Part shown: positions 1-12,511 of the stretch, piece after piece
How the letters are laid out: each line of letters starts with the position of its first letter
How positions within the stretch are numbered: the stretch's first letter is position 1
Assembly (NCBI GenBank): GCA_018524725.1
Contig: JAEUWP010000562.1
Span: forward strand, 372,001 to 436,000
Reading direction: 5' to 3'
DNA length: 64,000 nt
DNA from: Podaxis mareebaensis
Taxonomy: Eukaryota; Basidiomycota; Agaricomycetes; Agaricales; Agaricaceae
Position numbers and translations under genes: made by a program
The notes under the pieces: generated by a model
What the model was told of the DNA's origin: nothing
Databases searched by the model: none
The model's input: only the letters and a program-made list of their open reading frames with translations

Positions 1-928
1 AGCCGAAGTACCAGACGAAAAGTATCGTTGGACCGGTTCGTACATCCATTTGCCCATAAACTGGGAGAGGCTTTTAAGTCCACTAGAGTGCCTCTTGTCG
101 TGAGACATATCCACGACTGTGTGCAAGAGGAGAGGGGGAACAAGAAGGTCAGATTAAGGCGTAGGGTCCTGCCAGGCGGTCAGAACAGAAATCAAGTATG
201 CGTGCGCGGGAGAATTTCGAATGGATAGACCACTGGAAGCACGGGGACGAAGGGGGTATCGTATTTATGTTTAGATATCAGGCATAATATATGCCCATCG
301 CCGTCGGAACCTGGATCCAGTATGTGGCGGGTGGAAAAGCCAATCCTTTTTTTTTGGAGATGGAGCCAGGAGTGACAGGGCGCAAGGCTTGAAGAGCATC
401 CGTGTCCATAAAGTCCGATTAACAGCACCCGAGTGCCAATGGCGGATGGCATGATTGATGTCTTCTGTTCTTGGAGAGTGCGCGGATACAATTATATGTT
501 CCAAGTTGGACGTGTTGTGCTATTCTGATCCCTGTGGTTGTTCCCCAAACACGTGAGCCTGTGAGTTTGATGACTGGTACTCCATCTGGATAGGATTCTG
601 ACTTCGAATCTTCAGCCGGAACGCTTAGAACTGGATAATAGATGGGACGAGATAAGGCAAAGCTGATAGGTGTCGCTCACCAGGGTTGTCTTTGCTTTTT
701 TCCGTTCTATCACAATTTCATGTAGAAATGTACCATAAATAACTTTGCGCAAGGTTGTATATACGGTTAGGGAGGGTTACTCACGCCGGGACATGGGCTA
801 AACAATATATCAGTGAAATCTGACATTTCTGGTGCGTAAGATCAGCAGAATATATTGAATCAAATTAAGGTCATGGCCGGTGAGCTCTCTCTATGCAATA
901 ATCTAGACACTATCCCGGCGACTGTCGT
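1..928. other. Intergenic region with possible 3' end of an upstream gene
   Basis: No complete gene can be supported here. Frame 2 on the plus strand is open from the window edge to a TGA at 101-103 and reads EVPDEKYRWTGSYIHL followed by 17 more residues. That composition looks coding, so it may be the last exon of a plus-strand gene that begins outside the window. Frame 1 is also open from the edge to 228, so the choice of frame is uncertain. The rest of the interval up to the stop of the SRP40-like gene shows no convincing exon on either strand. Confidence 0.25.
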
Positions 929-2687
929 TCAGTCAGTGAACTTGAAACTATGGCTTTGCATCTGGGGGATAAAAAAATTTCATGTGAAGTGAAAAAGTTG
1001 GAAGAAGTCAGATTCAATGCGCTCCAATCCACGTGGAAACAGAAGACCGCAGACTTACTGTGATTTCACCGCCTTTGTAACTTCCCTTCTTTTTCTTGTT
1101 CTTCTCCTTCCGGAAACCAGCTCCGCGGGTGACAATGAGGTCTGCATGAGCGCGTTGGCCATAATCATTTGTAGGTCCGTCCTATAAATATTGTCAGGCC
1201 AAAGAACGAAGCGAGAAAGATATGCAATATGCCTCACCTTCGCTTCATATCGGTTATCAATAATGGACTCGGCCGCTACTGAATCAACTTTGACGCGTTG
1301 GAAACGAACGCCACTCTGTCGCCCCTTCTTTCCAGCATTATTACCCTTGGAATTAGCTGGAGGCGTATCACTGCTGCTTGTGTTTGCGTTGGAACCTTCA
1401 CGAGAGTTGTCCGTGGTAGCAGTTGCAACAGCTGTGCCGTCTTTAGATATCTTGCGTTTCTTTGTTGTCACTTGTTCCTCCTTCACCACCTCCTTAACAA
1501 GTTTTGCCGGCTGCTTTTTGCTAGGCTGAGGTTTAGAATTGGTATCGGCATCAGAGTCAGAATCGGAACCGGAATCAGAGGAAGAATTGGAATCGGAATC
1601 GCTTTCGGAGCTGTTGCCATCGTTGCTGCTCGAGCTCGGTGGCACTGCAACCTTCTTCGCGCTCTTCGATTGGACCTTGGCCTTGGGTTTTTCTTCTTCT
1701 GAATCTGAAGAGGAATCAGAGGACGAGGACGAGGATGACGAAGAATCGGTATCGCTCTTCTTGCCGGGTTTTTTGGCGGCAGTATCGGGTTTCTTCTTCA
1801 GCTTGGGTGTTGAACCAGAGGAATCTGAATCTGAATCTGACTCCGACTCCGAACTCGACGAAGAAGCGGAGCTGGAGTCGCTGTCCGACTCTGAACTATT
1901 GTCGTCTTCCTCGCTGGTAGAGGATAAGGTCTTGCTGGAATCCCGCTCGGTGGTGTCAGCTTTCGCGGATGAGGGCTTAGATTTGGTTTTGGCAGGAGCA
2001 TTAGAATCGGAGTCATTGGACTCGTCGTCTGTGGCCTGGTAAGCAGATGAAGTAGAAGAACAAGACATTGAAGCTACTGACCCGAATCTGATCCCGAGGA
2101 ACTGTCGCTATCGGACGAGTCTGGAAAGGCAATTAAAATTGTATGAACATCAACTGTGGCATTACGCACCGCTGGAATCTGAAGACGATTCCGCTTTTGG
2201 GGTTTTGGCTTTAGGCTTGGGCGGAGGTTTTGTCGTCGCCTTGGACGAGTCACTGCCTGAGTCCGAGTCCGAATCTGAGTCCGAGTCAGACGAATCCGAC
2301 GACTCAGAGGCTTTATTTCGGTGAGGTGAGTAATACTTGTAAATGTAATGAAGACGTACAATCAGATTGGGAAGGCCTGATGGTAATGAGCATGGTGTAA
2401 GTTGCAAGAAGGCACACAAACGCACGATGTTGGCTTCTTTTTCTGCTCTTCCTGAGCTTTCCACTGTTTGATGATCTCCTCTAATGAAGGACCTTCTGGC
2501 TTGACACCATCCTTGAGCACGACAACGTCCTTGACTTCCTTCTTCAGAGCTTGAGCAGTTTTGGTGAGTGAATTTTGGGTGAGGAATGCATGTATTAGGG
2601 TATATGTTGCTGCAAAGCTTGGGACGTCAGTCACAAAAGGCCCGTAACGAATATTCAAGGATACTGACTAGCGAGACTCCTATCCAT
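929..2687 (-). CDS. SRP40: SRP40/Nopp140-like nucleolar phosphoprotein with LisH domain
   Basis: This is a likely nucleolar chaperone of the Srp40/Nopp140 family, which links snoRNP assembly and pre-rRNA processing. The N-terminus is a LisH helix pair (TYTLIHAFLTQNSLTKTAQA). The middle is a long Ser/Asp/Glu tract with Lys/Pro/Ala blocks, the casein kinase 2-type repeat of the family. The C-terminus is the conserved SRP40 domain (VRFQRVKVDSVAAESIIDNR, then ADLIVTRGAGFRKEKNKKKK and SYKGGEIT). I place the end in a last exon reading MQSHSFKFTD then stop (TCA at 929-931), because an intron separates it from GGEIT. The start is the ATG at 2687, giving MDRSLA spliced to TYTLIH; the ATG at 2658 is an alternative without that intron. 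At least four introns are needed. The low-complexity middle makes its exon edges uncertain. It stands head to head with RIB4. Confidence 0.85.
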
Positions 2688-2812
2688 GGTGCGGCGGTGG
2701 TATCGGACAGAGGAAGAGGGACCCAAATATTGGCGGCCAACTTTTTCTGATGGGACATGTGAAAGGCAATGGTGTCCCACGCTCTGCGCTCCCAACGATA
2801 ACGCCTACGACG

Positions 2813-3505
<693 letters not shown>

Positions 3506-3697
3506 AAGAGCAGAATGCCAGAAATAAGTAGAATATGTATTATAGATGTAGTGGAAGACGTAGAGGGTTTGGTGCCAACATACCCCTCCGGTACGCAATG
3601 AGCCGCCGGATCCATCTCCGGTCTTCTCTCCAAACCGTCACCACCTTCCTCCCCTCTCCCTCCACTCCCTCCTACACGGCCCAGCCGTTTGCCAGCC

Positions 3698-4870
3698 ATG
3701 AAGAAAAAGGTGAATTACACGCGTGGTCAGGACCTCAGCGTCATTAAACAACAAAACTTCTAGGTCCTCCTTATGGGTGCCTCAGGCAGCGGAAAGACAT
3801 CCATGCGATCACTGATCTTGTGAGCAAATCCGCTCTGTTCTTTCTCTTCTACCTACTCACTTCGCGGCCAAGCTCCAATAATCCGGCGTCTCTCAGCTCT
3901 CGCCTTGGCGCTACCATCGACGTGGAGCAGAATCATGTTCGATTTCTCGGTGACCTCATCCTCAACCTATGGGACTGTGGCGGCCAAGATTCTTTTATGG
4001 ACTCGTATCTGACAACTCAACGACCGACTATTTTCCAACAAGTTGGCGTCTTGATATACGTTTTCGATGTCGAGTCGCGCGAACCGGGGAAAGACATGGA
4101 ATACTATCGTGACTGTCTAGAAGGTCTCCGATACTACAGCCCCGACGCGGCTATTTTCCTCCTGTTGCACAAAATGGACCTGGTCCGGGATCCCCAGCAA
4201 GTTCTCGAAAAGAAGCGGCAAGAGCTGGAGGAAGCCAGCGGTGACGCCACTGTCTCCGTCTTCGGAACCACCATCTTTGACCAAACGCTCTACAAGGTCT
4301 GTTCGCTATCCCTCACTGACTCTTCAACGTTTTCTGACCCTACAGACATTAGGCCTGGTCAAGTATCGTCCACACCCTCATCCCGAACGCCGGTATCCTC
4401 TCAAAACACCTTTCAATTTTCGCTCAAGCTTGCGGTGCAACCGAAGTCATCCTCTTCGAGCGCACAACCTTCCTAGTCATAGCCACATCATCTTCCGGCT
4501 CCGGTGTAGCATCCTCCGCAGTACCCACATACACAAAAGACGGTGCAGATCACCAACTCGAGCCGACACGCTACGAACGCACATCCGAACTCATCAAAGC
4601 TTTCAAGTACACATGTTCCCGCGTGCGTGAGGAGTTTCATACCCTCGAACTTGATTTGCATGACTTTAGCGCTGTCTTGGACGAGTTGACTAAGAACACG
4701 TACGTCCTTGTCATACTCCACGATCCCACAATAGGTTAGCTTTTTTCTCATGTTATCATGACACGATAGGCTGACCATGTGGAACTGTTACAGAAACTGC
4801 AGCCGTTAAATTAAACATCCGCCTGGCACGTAGTAAATTCGAAACCCTCCAAGCGGATAGTCTTAATTAG
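3698..4870 (+). CDS. GTR1: Rag-type small GTPase Gtr1
   Basis: This is the RagA/B-class GTPase of the vacuolar EGO/Ragulator complex, which signals amino-acid sufficiency to TORC1. Exon 1 encodes only MKKK (3698-3709). After a 54-nt intron the P-loop follows at 3764 (VLLMGASGSGKTSMRSLIF). Next come the switch I region (RLGATIDVEQNHVRFLGD) and the G3 motif LNLWDCGGQD. The G4-like motif LLLHKMDLV is typical of Rag proteins. After another intron the C-terminal roadblock-like half reads AWSSIVHTLIPNAG and ATEVILFERTTFLVIATS. A last short exon ends ETAAVKLNIRLARSKFETLQ plus ADSLN at the TAG 4868-4870. All blocks align with yeast Gtr1 order, so I consider the model complete. The gene is convergent with RAP1. 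Confidence 0.93.
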
Positions 4871-5130
4871 CACACATGCCTATGCTCTTCTGATTTTTCT
4901 TTCCTTTCGTCCGGTAGATACGCTTTCGGTGTAATGATTCGTTTATTTTTATCCTTATTGTTAATAGTTAGTGGTCTCTGCATATACTCGGGCATTCCTT
5001 CGACATTCTCTGTTGTTGTTCATAATAGGATCCTTAAATTATTATACATGCTTAGCACGATATAATCAGATAGAAATATTAAAAGAAGCATCTACGGGTA
5101 TATCACCAATCAGAGCATGAACCAAAACTA

Positions 5131-8100
5131 TCACCGCTTTCGCGGACGCAGCACGCGTTGGCGTGCAGCAATCTGCGCCGCCTTCGTTCCCGAAGGAGGG
5201 GTATACGGAGACTCCTTCAACTCTTGCTCGATCTGCTGTTTCACAGCACTCGCACGAGTCCCACTGAGCGGGAACGAAGCCGCCGAGCTGGTGGATTCTA
5301 TCGACCCACGGCGGCGTTGCTGGGACTGCGGCTGCGAGAGAGGCAATGACTGCTTTAAAGGCGAGCGCGAATGAGATCCAGCGCGTTGTATGTTGGAAAT
5401 CGCAGGAGTTCGAGGAAGTACCCGGGGAAGCGTCCCGACTGACGTATGTGGCGATGAGCCAAAGGAAACTCGTCGTGGGCCTGTCAGTTCCTTTGTCCCT
5501 TGTACGGGCGTCGTTTTCGAGATCGGGAGTGACCGTCGTGGACGATTTTGATTTTGCATATGCAAGGGACTCGGGCTGCCGCTCTGATAAGTATTGAACG
5601 GTTTGCGTTGTCGCCGCCGAGGTGGTGAAGGCGTCTCTGGCGAGGAGTCATACAGTGCTAGAACTTCCTGTGCTGTTTTGGCTGGGGTGTCGTACACTGT
5701 GGACGGAGATCCAATCATTTGGTCGATTTGGGCATCGTCACTTTCGAGAGGAGGTTGACGTTGGCGTAGGGACTCCGAGTGTCTTGAGCGAGGAACGCTT
5801 GAGGGTGCCCTTGGGATACTCTCGACATCAGACGAAGGGTCGTCGGGGGCATCTTGTACTTCCCCTTCAACTTCGGGAATGGAAGGCTCTTGCTCGGAGT
5901 CGTTGGGGGCGTCGAGTGTGCTTCTGTCATCCTCGACTTCTAGGTTTGCGTCACGGCGTGGTTCATTGGACTCCATCTCTACGCCTCGCGCAGTCTCAAA
6001 CTTTGCAGTTTCTTCCTCTGCACCCACTTCATCGTGTTCGCCTTCGCTCTCGCCAGGGCCTGCTTCCTCTTCCTCACTTCCCTCGTCTTCCTCTTCATTG
6101 TCCTCCTCCTCCTCCTCTTTCTTCCCAATAACATGCTTCTCCCCTTCACCCTCATCCTCTGTCTCTTCGCCACTTCCTTCCTCTTCGCTCTCCCCACCTG
6201 TCCTTTTAGACGCTCCAGACACAGTTTCAGAGACACCACTAGTATCGTTTGGATCTAGCATCAACAAATCGGCCACATTCTGCTCCTCCTGCATCGTCTC
6301 TGTAAGGGGTACTGAGATGACCTGATTTTCCTCCTGCGTCTTCCCTCCCGGCCCTCGCATCTCCCCTGAATCCCTCCGAGCACCTTCACGTATACGCGCT
6401 TCCTCGAGTCCGCGTTCGTGTTCGGCATCTCCCTCATGCACAGGATCCAGTAGCACATCATTTCTCGGCACATTAGCCCTCCTTCCCCTCTTCTTCGTGC
6501 TAGGCAAAGGAACAGGCTCAACAGAATGCGACTTCGACCTCGTGTTCTTATACGGAGCCCATTGTGTCTCTCGCTGCCCACGGACTTGACGATCTTGACG
6601 ATCTTCCACAGGTTGGGAGATGGGAGGTCTCTGTGAAGGATACTTGCGAACGGCTTTCCTCATGGGTGGAGGGATGGGTGATGAACGTTTGTGAGAGCTT
6701 TCACGCGTGATGGATGATTCTGCCGGAGCGTTCGTTGGAAGTGCCAATTCAGGTGGAACCACCATCGAGCGCGATGAAGGTTCTGTTGCACTGGTATTAT
6801 GGCTTCTCACACCACTCCTATTCGCAGAAGTAGGTGCGGTGAAGACGGGGCTTGAATGGGCAACATTGCGGAACGAGGTTGAAGGATGTGGTGAGGGAGG
6901 TATAGGAGGCTGAGCGGGCCCATTGGTTGGCGGAGGTGCTATTGGACTGGCACGATTAACCAACGTAGCGGAAGGGGGAGGAGTTTCGTGAAGGGTGCGT
7001 CGCTGCTCGCTCATGACTGGACTCTGAGCGGGCCGCCGCGTTTGTGAAGGGCCTGGTTCGAACAAGTCGGGTGCTGGAGCGGGCGAAAAGGCGTAGGGGT
7101 CATGGTCCTCTGATTCAGAAGATTCATAATCGGCCGCTCTGCCTTTACCTTTCTTCCGCGTTGAGCTCCCGACCTGCGTACGACCTGCAGAGGAAGGTCG
7201 CATAGGACGGGATTGACTTGGCGTCCTGTGTGCAGGAGGAGAGGTATCAGAGCTATCGATTCGACGCCGCTTTGAAGGTTTCACGTTCCTTTCTGGAGAC
7301 TTGCTTCGCCATCGACGCTTGATATCGGTTTCATAGTCTTCTTCTGATTCAGATATGGAAACTTCAGATATTTCAATAACTTCCTCGTCTTCGTGTTTGG
7401 CGAGCTTGAGTGCTCGCTTGGCCTTTTTATTGTATCGACGGCTAAGCCTGTAAAGTGCGGGAGGTTCGGGTGGATAGCGCTCAGCGTATTTCCTAATGAT
7501 AGGATTAAATTTGACGCAATTGTTCCTGTAACGTTCACGCCATGATTCAGCGGTGTGCCGAAGTGCCCAGTCGAGGCTCTTGTCGTGCCGCGCCTGGAAG
7601 ACTTCATAGGTTATTGGCATCCCAGCATAAGAAAGACCAACCCACTGCTACCATAAGTTCCTTGTAGAAACCGACTGAGAATCTGCCTCCGTCCTCTGGA
7701 TGTGGTATTCTTCTGGATATATACCAGCAGAGATGATCGTCATCCGCCTCTGTAAACTTGGTACGCGACCTACGCCCCTGATTACCGCCGAGAAGCAATC
7801 GTTGGGAACAGGAAACACACCTTTTGACATATCCACCCATCCCTTGACGTACCGGTTTATCATGCATGAACTCCCCGCGCCGAATACAATCCTGAACAAA
7901 TCTCATAGGTTCCACCACGATTCCTCGTAGTGTTGGGTCCCTGCTAACGGAATAGACTATTTGTAAGGCTTCACGACCGCCTTCCTCAAGCCTCTTCTCG
8001 TCGACCAGAACAGTATCTGCCCCAGACTCATCATCGAGAACCTTGCCGCCATAGTCCTACAGGCTCGAGTTTGTACACCAGTTCAACTTGAAGCCATAGC

Positions 8101-8223
8101 ACGTACCACAATCTTTTTCGTCAAGGTTTCTCTTTGAAATTGATTCTTGATGCTCCTATGGAGATAGAAGCCTGCGGGTTTGCCTGGTTCATACTGAAAG
8201 AGACTGCGATTCTCTTCAGCCAT
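5131..8223 (-). CDS. RAP1: RAP1-like telomere protein (BRCT + Myb)
   Basis: This is a probable shelterin component that sits at telomeres and tethers other cap proteins. The ATG at 8223 opens an N-terminal BRCT-like domain: FYLHRSIKNQFQRETLTKKI, a 50-nt intron (8057-8106), DYGGKVLDDESGADTVLVDE, then GIVVEPMRFVQDCIRRGEF, which carries the closing W/F..C pattern. A second intron is followed by the RAP1-type Myb domain: RSRTKFTEADDDHLCWYISR, GGRFSVGFYKELM, a third, phase-0 intron ending in CAG at about 7590, then DWALRHTAESWRERYRNN. The FTEADD and HTAESWRERY signatures are those of Rap1, not of ordinary Myb proteins. The remaining 700 or so residues are disordered: Pro/Ser-rich, a Glu-rich stretch near 6000-6200, and basic tail motifs. 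I see no obvious RCT (Rap1 C-terminal) domain. The gene is divergent from the F-box gene (261 bp between starts). Confidence 0.85.
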
Positions 8224-8484
8224 GGCATAGGTGACTTTGGATGTTAGATTGTTGATCTATTTGGGATATATAGTCAACGCGTAAGTCACGTGGCAGCACT
8301 TATTACCTCAGGGCGCGTCGGTACCGCTAAAGAACGTGAAAGCAATTGACAGTTGACTCGTTGAACGTGTGACGAACATGCCCGAACATATGACTGTGGT
8401 TATCGATCATATCAACGTCACAACCTGATATCTCATTCGACCAAGGCTGTCTAGTCCTTACTTTCGCAATTGCGCCTCTTCGCC

Positions 8485-10005
8485 ATGTATTCTTTCCCTC
8501 CATGCCGTCAACATGAGATCAACTTTCTCAACGCAACCAATCAACGCTTGGACCAAGAGATAGAACGACTCAATGCCCAGAAAGTCCAGAACAATCGCAG
8601 GCTAAACGAGATACAAGCTGGGACAGCCATCCTACCTACGGAAAACCTGTCCAGTATCTTTGAGCATGCATTGAACCAGGGCTCAAGCCTTTTCACTCTT
8701 GGTGCGGTCTGTTCGTACTGGCATCAAGTCATTCGGTCAACGCCAATGCTCTGGACATCCCCCTGCATCTTAATGCAATTCACGGAGGCCGGCGTTCGCA
8801 CATCTAAATTCGACCTTTTAAATCTGTTCCTCCAACAGAGTCGGGATCTCCCCATAACCCTCAAATTGCTCGCAGGAAACGCCACTAAGAAGGATCCGAT
8901 GGCAACCCTTCCTGTGGGCGAATTCTTCAAACTTGCTTTCCGGGATCACCCGACAAAGCTGAAGGAACTTGTTTGCCATGACTTTCCTTCCAGCTGGTGG
9001 CGGAGCATGCGCAACAACCTTCAATCAACATCCTTTCCCAACCTTCGATTTCTAGATCTAGAAATAAACGATCTAGATCCAGGAATAGACGAAACCATCC
9101 CAATGGCCAATCGAACACCATTTCGTCTTCCGTCACTAACTACCCTCGTTTTGCGCGCTCCTCAAATGTTGCCAAACTTCCCTTACGAACAGCTTACTCA
9201 CCTTAAACTTGAGGGCGTGGAGATATTACATTGCCTTCGCCTGCTTCTCCGATTCAAATTCACCAAACTGAGATCGTTTTCCTGCGAGAACCCCAACTAC
9301 ACTGATGTTTCTGTTACCTCCTTCGGTTACGCCACTGTCACCCGGCATGACCTCGAGGAACTGATATGGCCAAGGACCTACCACCCAGCGAACATGATTC
9401 TATTTTCTCTTCTCCGGGCACCCGCCTTGCGCCATCTACATCTCACTTCCAGTGAGACCGAAGAGGACCACAGTCTGGAAGAACAATATCTCAGACAACT
9501 CGGAAACTTTTTGCTATCCTCACACAATCTTGTCTCCCTCCGACTCCACATGGTTGGCATGCATAGACTGGGAATGTCCCAGGTCTCTATACCAAAAAAT
9601 CTCCAGAAGCTTCACCTAGATTCTGACCCTTTCGATGGAAATCTTCAATGGGACGTATTCCGCGCACTCAACCTATCAAGGTCACCCCAATTATTTCCCT
9701 TCATCAGGGAGCTGGTACTCGTGGCCGACAACTACTCACACCACATACTATGCTCTCCAAATGTGCTCCCCCTGTTCGTCGACATGCTTTCCTCAAGGCG
9801 AGAAAACCCTTCTCAGAGCCGAGAGAAGAGCGTAGGGATGGAGTGTGTGCGGTTCAGCTTCATTCCTCGTTCCAACATATCTATTGCGAAGACATTGACG
9901 GGTCGCGATATGGGACCTCATCGCCAGGTTCTTGAGCGCCTTGTTCAGGAAGGTTTGCGAGTGGAACTGGCATCATCGGAAGGAGAGGTTTACGAGTGGG
10001 CCTAG
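8485..10005 (+). CDS. F-box protein with leucine-rich C-terminus
   Basis: The protein belongs to the large agaricomycete family of F-box proteins, presumed substrate receptors of SCF ubiquitin ligases. A short N-terminal coiled coil (NQRLDQEIERLNAQKVQNN) leads into an F-box-like segment (ILPTENLSSIFEHAL) ending GAVCSYWHQVIRSTPMLWTS, the typical CxxW....TP.LW signature. The rest is irregular leucine-rich repeats (FPNLRFLDLE, LPSLTTLVLRAPQ, LTHLKLEGVE, LRHLHLTSSE, NLVSLRLHM, LQKLHLDSD). It appears to be one uninterrupted exon, unusual among its intron-rich neighbours but common in this family. I use the ATG at 8485; an upstream in-frame TTG at 8470 is not a credible start. The substrate cannot be inferred. 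Confidence 0.85.
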   Translation: MYSFPPCRQHEINFLNATNQRLDQEIERLNAQKVQNNRRLNEIQAGTAILPTENLSSIFEHALNQGSSLFTLGAVCSYWHQVIRSTPMLWTSPCILMQFTEAGVRTSKFDLLNLFLQQSRDLPITLKLLAGNATKKDPMATLPVGEFFKLAFRDHPTKLKELVCHDFPSSWWRSMRNNLQSTSFPNLRFLDLEINDLDPGIDETIPMANRTPFRLPSLTTLVLRAPQMLPNFPYEQLTHLKLEGVEILHCLRLLLRFKFTKLRSFSCENPNYTDVSVTSFGYATVTRHDLEELIWPRTYHPANMILFSLLRAPALRHLHLTSSETEEDHSLEEQYLRQLGNFLLSSHNLVSLRLHMVGMHRLGMSQVSIPKNLQKLHLDSDPFDGNLQWDVFRALNLSRSPQLFPFIRELVLVADNYSHHILCSPNVLPLFVDMLSSRRENPSQSREKSVGMECVRFSFIPRSNISIAKTLTGRDMGPHRQVLERLVQEGLRVELASSEGEVYEWA

Positions 10006-10375
10006 GTCATCCAACGGAAACACGTGTAGGTAGCAAGACATCAGAAAGGGTATACGCATTGCAATATTAATTTTATGTATCTGAGCTCCAGCGGAAGCAG
10101 GGACCGATGGATGATCTAGGAGTGTTTGCAACCGAGTCCAAAGGCACGGGCTTTTAGGGGGGTCAAGGGACAAGATATTCGCAAGTGGAGTTCAAATAAC
10201 GGTGCGATAAAATATATATTAGTAAATATTTGAAGATACCCAATCGCTAGTGTGTATTGATGTAGGGAGATAGGGAGAATATTTCATCCCGTGCCTACAA
10301 CTTATTATCACTAGTATTCACTTCAAGGGAATATAACTATCGTTATCAGAGTCGAGGTCCTTAGTTTTCATCGGT
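10006..10375. other. Convergent 3' intergenic spacer
   Basis: This spacer separates the 3' ends of the F-box and DUF6534 genes. It is AT-rich (for example around 10210-10230) and holds no exon-like frame on either strand; it most likely contains the two 3' UTRs. Confidence 0.5.
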
Positions 10376-12365
10376 TCATCCGATGCTTTCAACATACGGC
10401 TGGGGCATCTTGGGGAACTTGGCAACCTCATTGGCGAGTTCTGCAGGGTCTCCTGTCAGACAGACGTTTCCAGAGCGAGATGCGGCACGCAGAGGGGCCC
10501 CTCACCTGTCGCGTTGAGCGAAGACCTGGAGCTGAGCTCCGCGCGTATGCCCTGCTCACATTAACCCCAATTTCTATCTGCTTACGCTCCGGGGCTAAAC
10601 CCCGAGGCCTCATATTGGCGAGGACTGCCATGGCGTAGACTCCCCGGAAGTCAACGTCAACGCCAAGCTTATCGACCTACATGGAATGGACATACCTTTG
10701 GCCAGAACAAGGTTGATGCTTATGTGTATGAGACTCTCGGGCACTGCGAGATACTGTCGTGCGGCGTCAGCATGAAAATACCGCCTGGAAGGGGCAGGCA
10801 GAAGCTTACAGCGACAAGTGTTGCAATGGACAACGCCATGGCAAAAAGACCCGTGTTGAAGGTGTAGATCACCACACGCGCCGAGATGCTTCGACTCGTG
10901 TCAGTCTTTGGCTAGATCGAAGAGTGATCCACATACGTCTTCGCAGAGCCAATGGTGTTGTAGGTGTTCATACATTGAATCGTAGCTATCCCACCTTCTA
11001 GGATGATAGCCATGAGCTGAACAGCGAGTACGATCCACTAAATCGAGCCAGGGCATCGTCATATCACCTTTGGAGGCCAGACTTAAATTACTTACCTTCA
11101 TCTTCTCGGAACCAAATATCCCATCCTCTCTAAACCTAAATAAAACGTGATCAGAACCTCGCTCCGATTAAGCAACGAGTGACCTACCTAATGACTACAC
11201 CGACTATCTTCCGATAAGTTGAGGCCACACGGAGACTGATCATCTGAACATACCGATTGTCAGTGCTGCAAAGAATGAGGTCAACAGATACTCGGAAGGA
11301 AGGAGGGAAATGTACCAAAGCAGCCGATAGACAGGCATGTCTACCCCAGGTCAATCAGTGATCGGCCGCTGCAAGGTCAAGATTACTGACGACGATGATA
11401 GCAATAGCTTTGTTCCGGTTGCAGACTACTCTACGAGGTGAGCTCAGACTCGATGCAAATGGGGTCTTAACTCACTCTTCCATACACGATAACCTAGCCA
11501 GCTGTTTCGATAAGCTACGTCAACATCCAGTCGAGTTGCAGGTCTCTATGAGATCACCAACAGATGTGCGAACAGTCCCATCAGGCTCTAGAAATCAATC
11601 AGTCGGGCTATCCATTCGTACAAGAACAAGGACGGACTGTAAGTGCTGGGTTGACCTTCACCCTTTACTTAGTGCTTTTACCCCCTGTTACCCTTTGAAA
11701 ACTCACCAGGATGGACCTATTACCGAAACTGTCAGCGCCTGCATGCCTCAGACCCGCAAGGGCTGGCCACTCACCAGATTACACCTCGAATCAGATGCAT
11801 CTCCCGCCTCCCGTGCCATTTAATGACTGATGAGAGTTGTAATCAGCACGTCGGCCTGGACTCGAAGGCACTCTGCTCACCGAAATTATACAAGGCATAA
11901 CAGGCCAAGGCCAAAGCGCCGGTGTTTACAAAGCTAGGGACACCGAATGTAAGGGTACGCCACCGATCGAAACCACCATATTTACCACAACAACAGCACC
12001 TAGGAAGCTTTGTATCCAATGTCAACGTCCGAGTGTCATAGCACTTACTATTCCTTTAATATGGAGGTGTATCCTTGGATACCGGAAAAAGTATGAACCT
12101 AATATGGGGACCTCCATAAACTGAACGTCGTTGGTACGTCAAGGGGACCTACCGGCCTGCAACAGCATAATACCGTAGAACCTGCACAACAACCCCAGTT
12201 ACCTTCAATGTGGCGCAACCTCATCCCCGGAAGTACGTACAATGATGCCACAACTGAAAATTGAATCAGCTTCATGTACCTATTAGAAAGAAATTGCTCA
12301 CCCGTCCCGCACAACAACGCCCCCCAGCTCCTGTGTATGTCGATAGTTTCCAGCTCCCCCTCCAT
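10376..12365 (-). CDS. DUF6534 seven-helix membrane protein
   Basis: This is a multi-intron gene of the agaricomycete DUF6534 family: predicted integral membrane proteins with about seven helices and unknown function. Exon 1 (ATG at 12365) reads MEGELETIDIHRSWGALLCGT. A 13-nt exon (12241-12253) completes VVAS, then LFYGIMLLQAGSYFFRYPR. Later short exons give LLLCFVNTGALALACYALYN, SWLGYRVWK, NRNKAIAIIVV and the family's diagnostic block ISARVVIYTFNTGLFAMALS with SIATLVA, YLAVPESLIHISINLVLAK and VYAMAVLANMR. The end reads PKMPQPYVESIG with TGA at 10376-10378. These pieces match family order, but several internal exon edges are guesses, especially between 11100 and 11700, so some decay there cannot be excluded. 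The 5' region holds a 64-bp tandem duplication beginning 19 bp upstream of the ATG. Confidence 0.75.
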
Positions 12366-12383
12366 GAGAATGAGTGAGACGAG

Positions 12384-12511
12384 GCGTCAGAGGAGCGATA
12401 GAGGTCGAAACGCAGGAAAAGAAAGATAAGGGAGCGAGGAAGAGCGGGCGTCAAAGGAGCGATAGAGGTCGAAACGCAGGAAAAGAAAGATAAGGGAGCG
12501 AGGAAGAGCGG
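12384..12511. repeat. Two-copy 64-bp tandem repeat
   Basis: Copies at 12384-12447 and 12448-12511 both start GCGTCARAGGAGCGATAGAG and end GGAAGAGCGG, and differ at a single base that I can see. They are purine-rich on the plus strand. The pair begins 19 bp upstream of the DUF6534 start codon, so it lies in the 5' UTR or core promoter. Confidence 0.9.

Noticed and set aside
1539..2042. Long plus-strand frame rich in Ser and Glu
   Set aside because: It is the complement of the Ser/Asp/Glu tract of the SRP40-like gene; TCN/GAN codons read as GAN/NGA on the other strand, giving an open but meaningless frame.
5346..6325. Several plus-strand open frames
   Set aside because: They are opposite the RAP1-like coding sequence and show only low-complexity Ser/Leu composition from its acidic tract.
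12384..12511. CRISPR-like array
   Set aside because: The two repeats are directly adjacent with no spacers, and the genome is eukaryotic.
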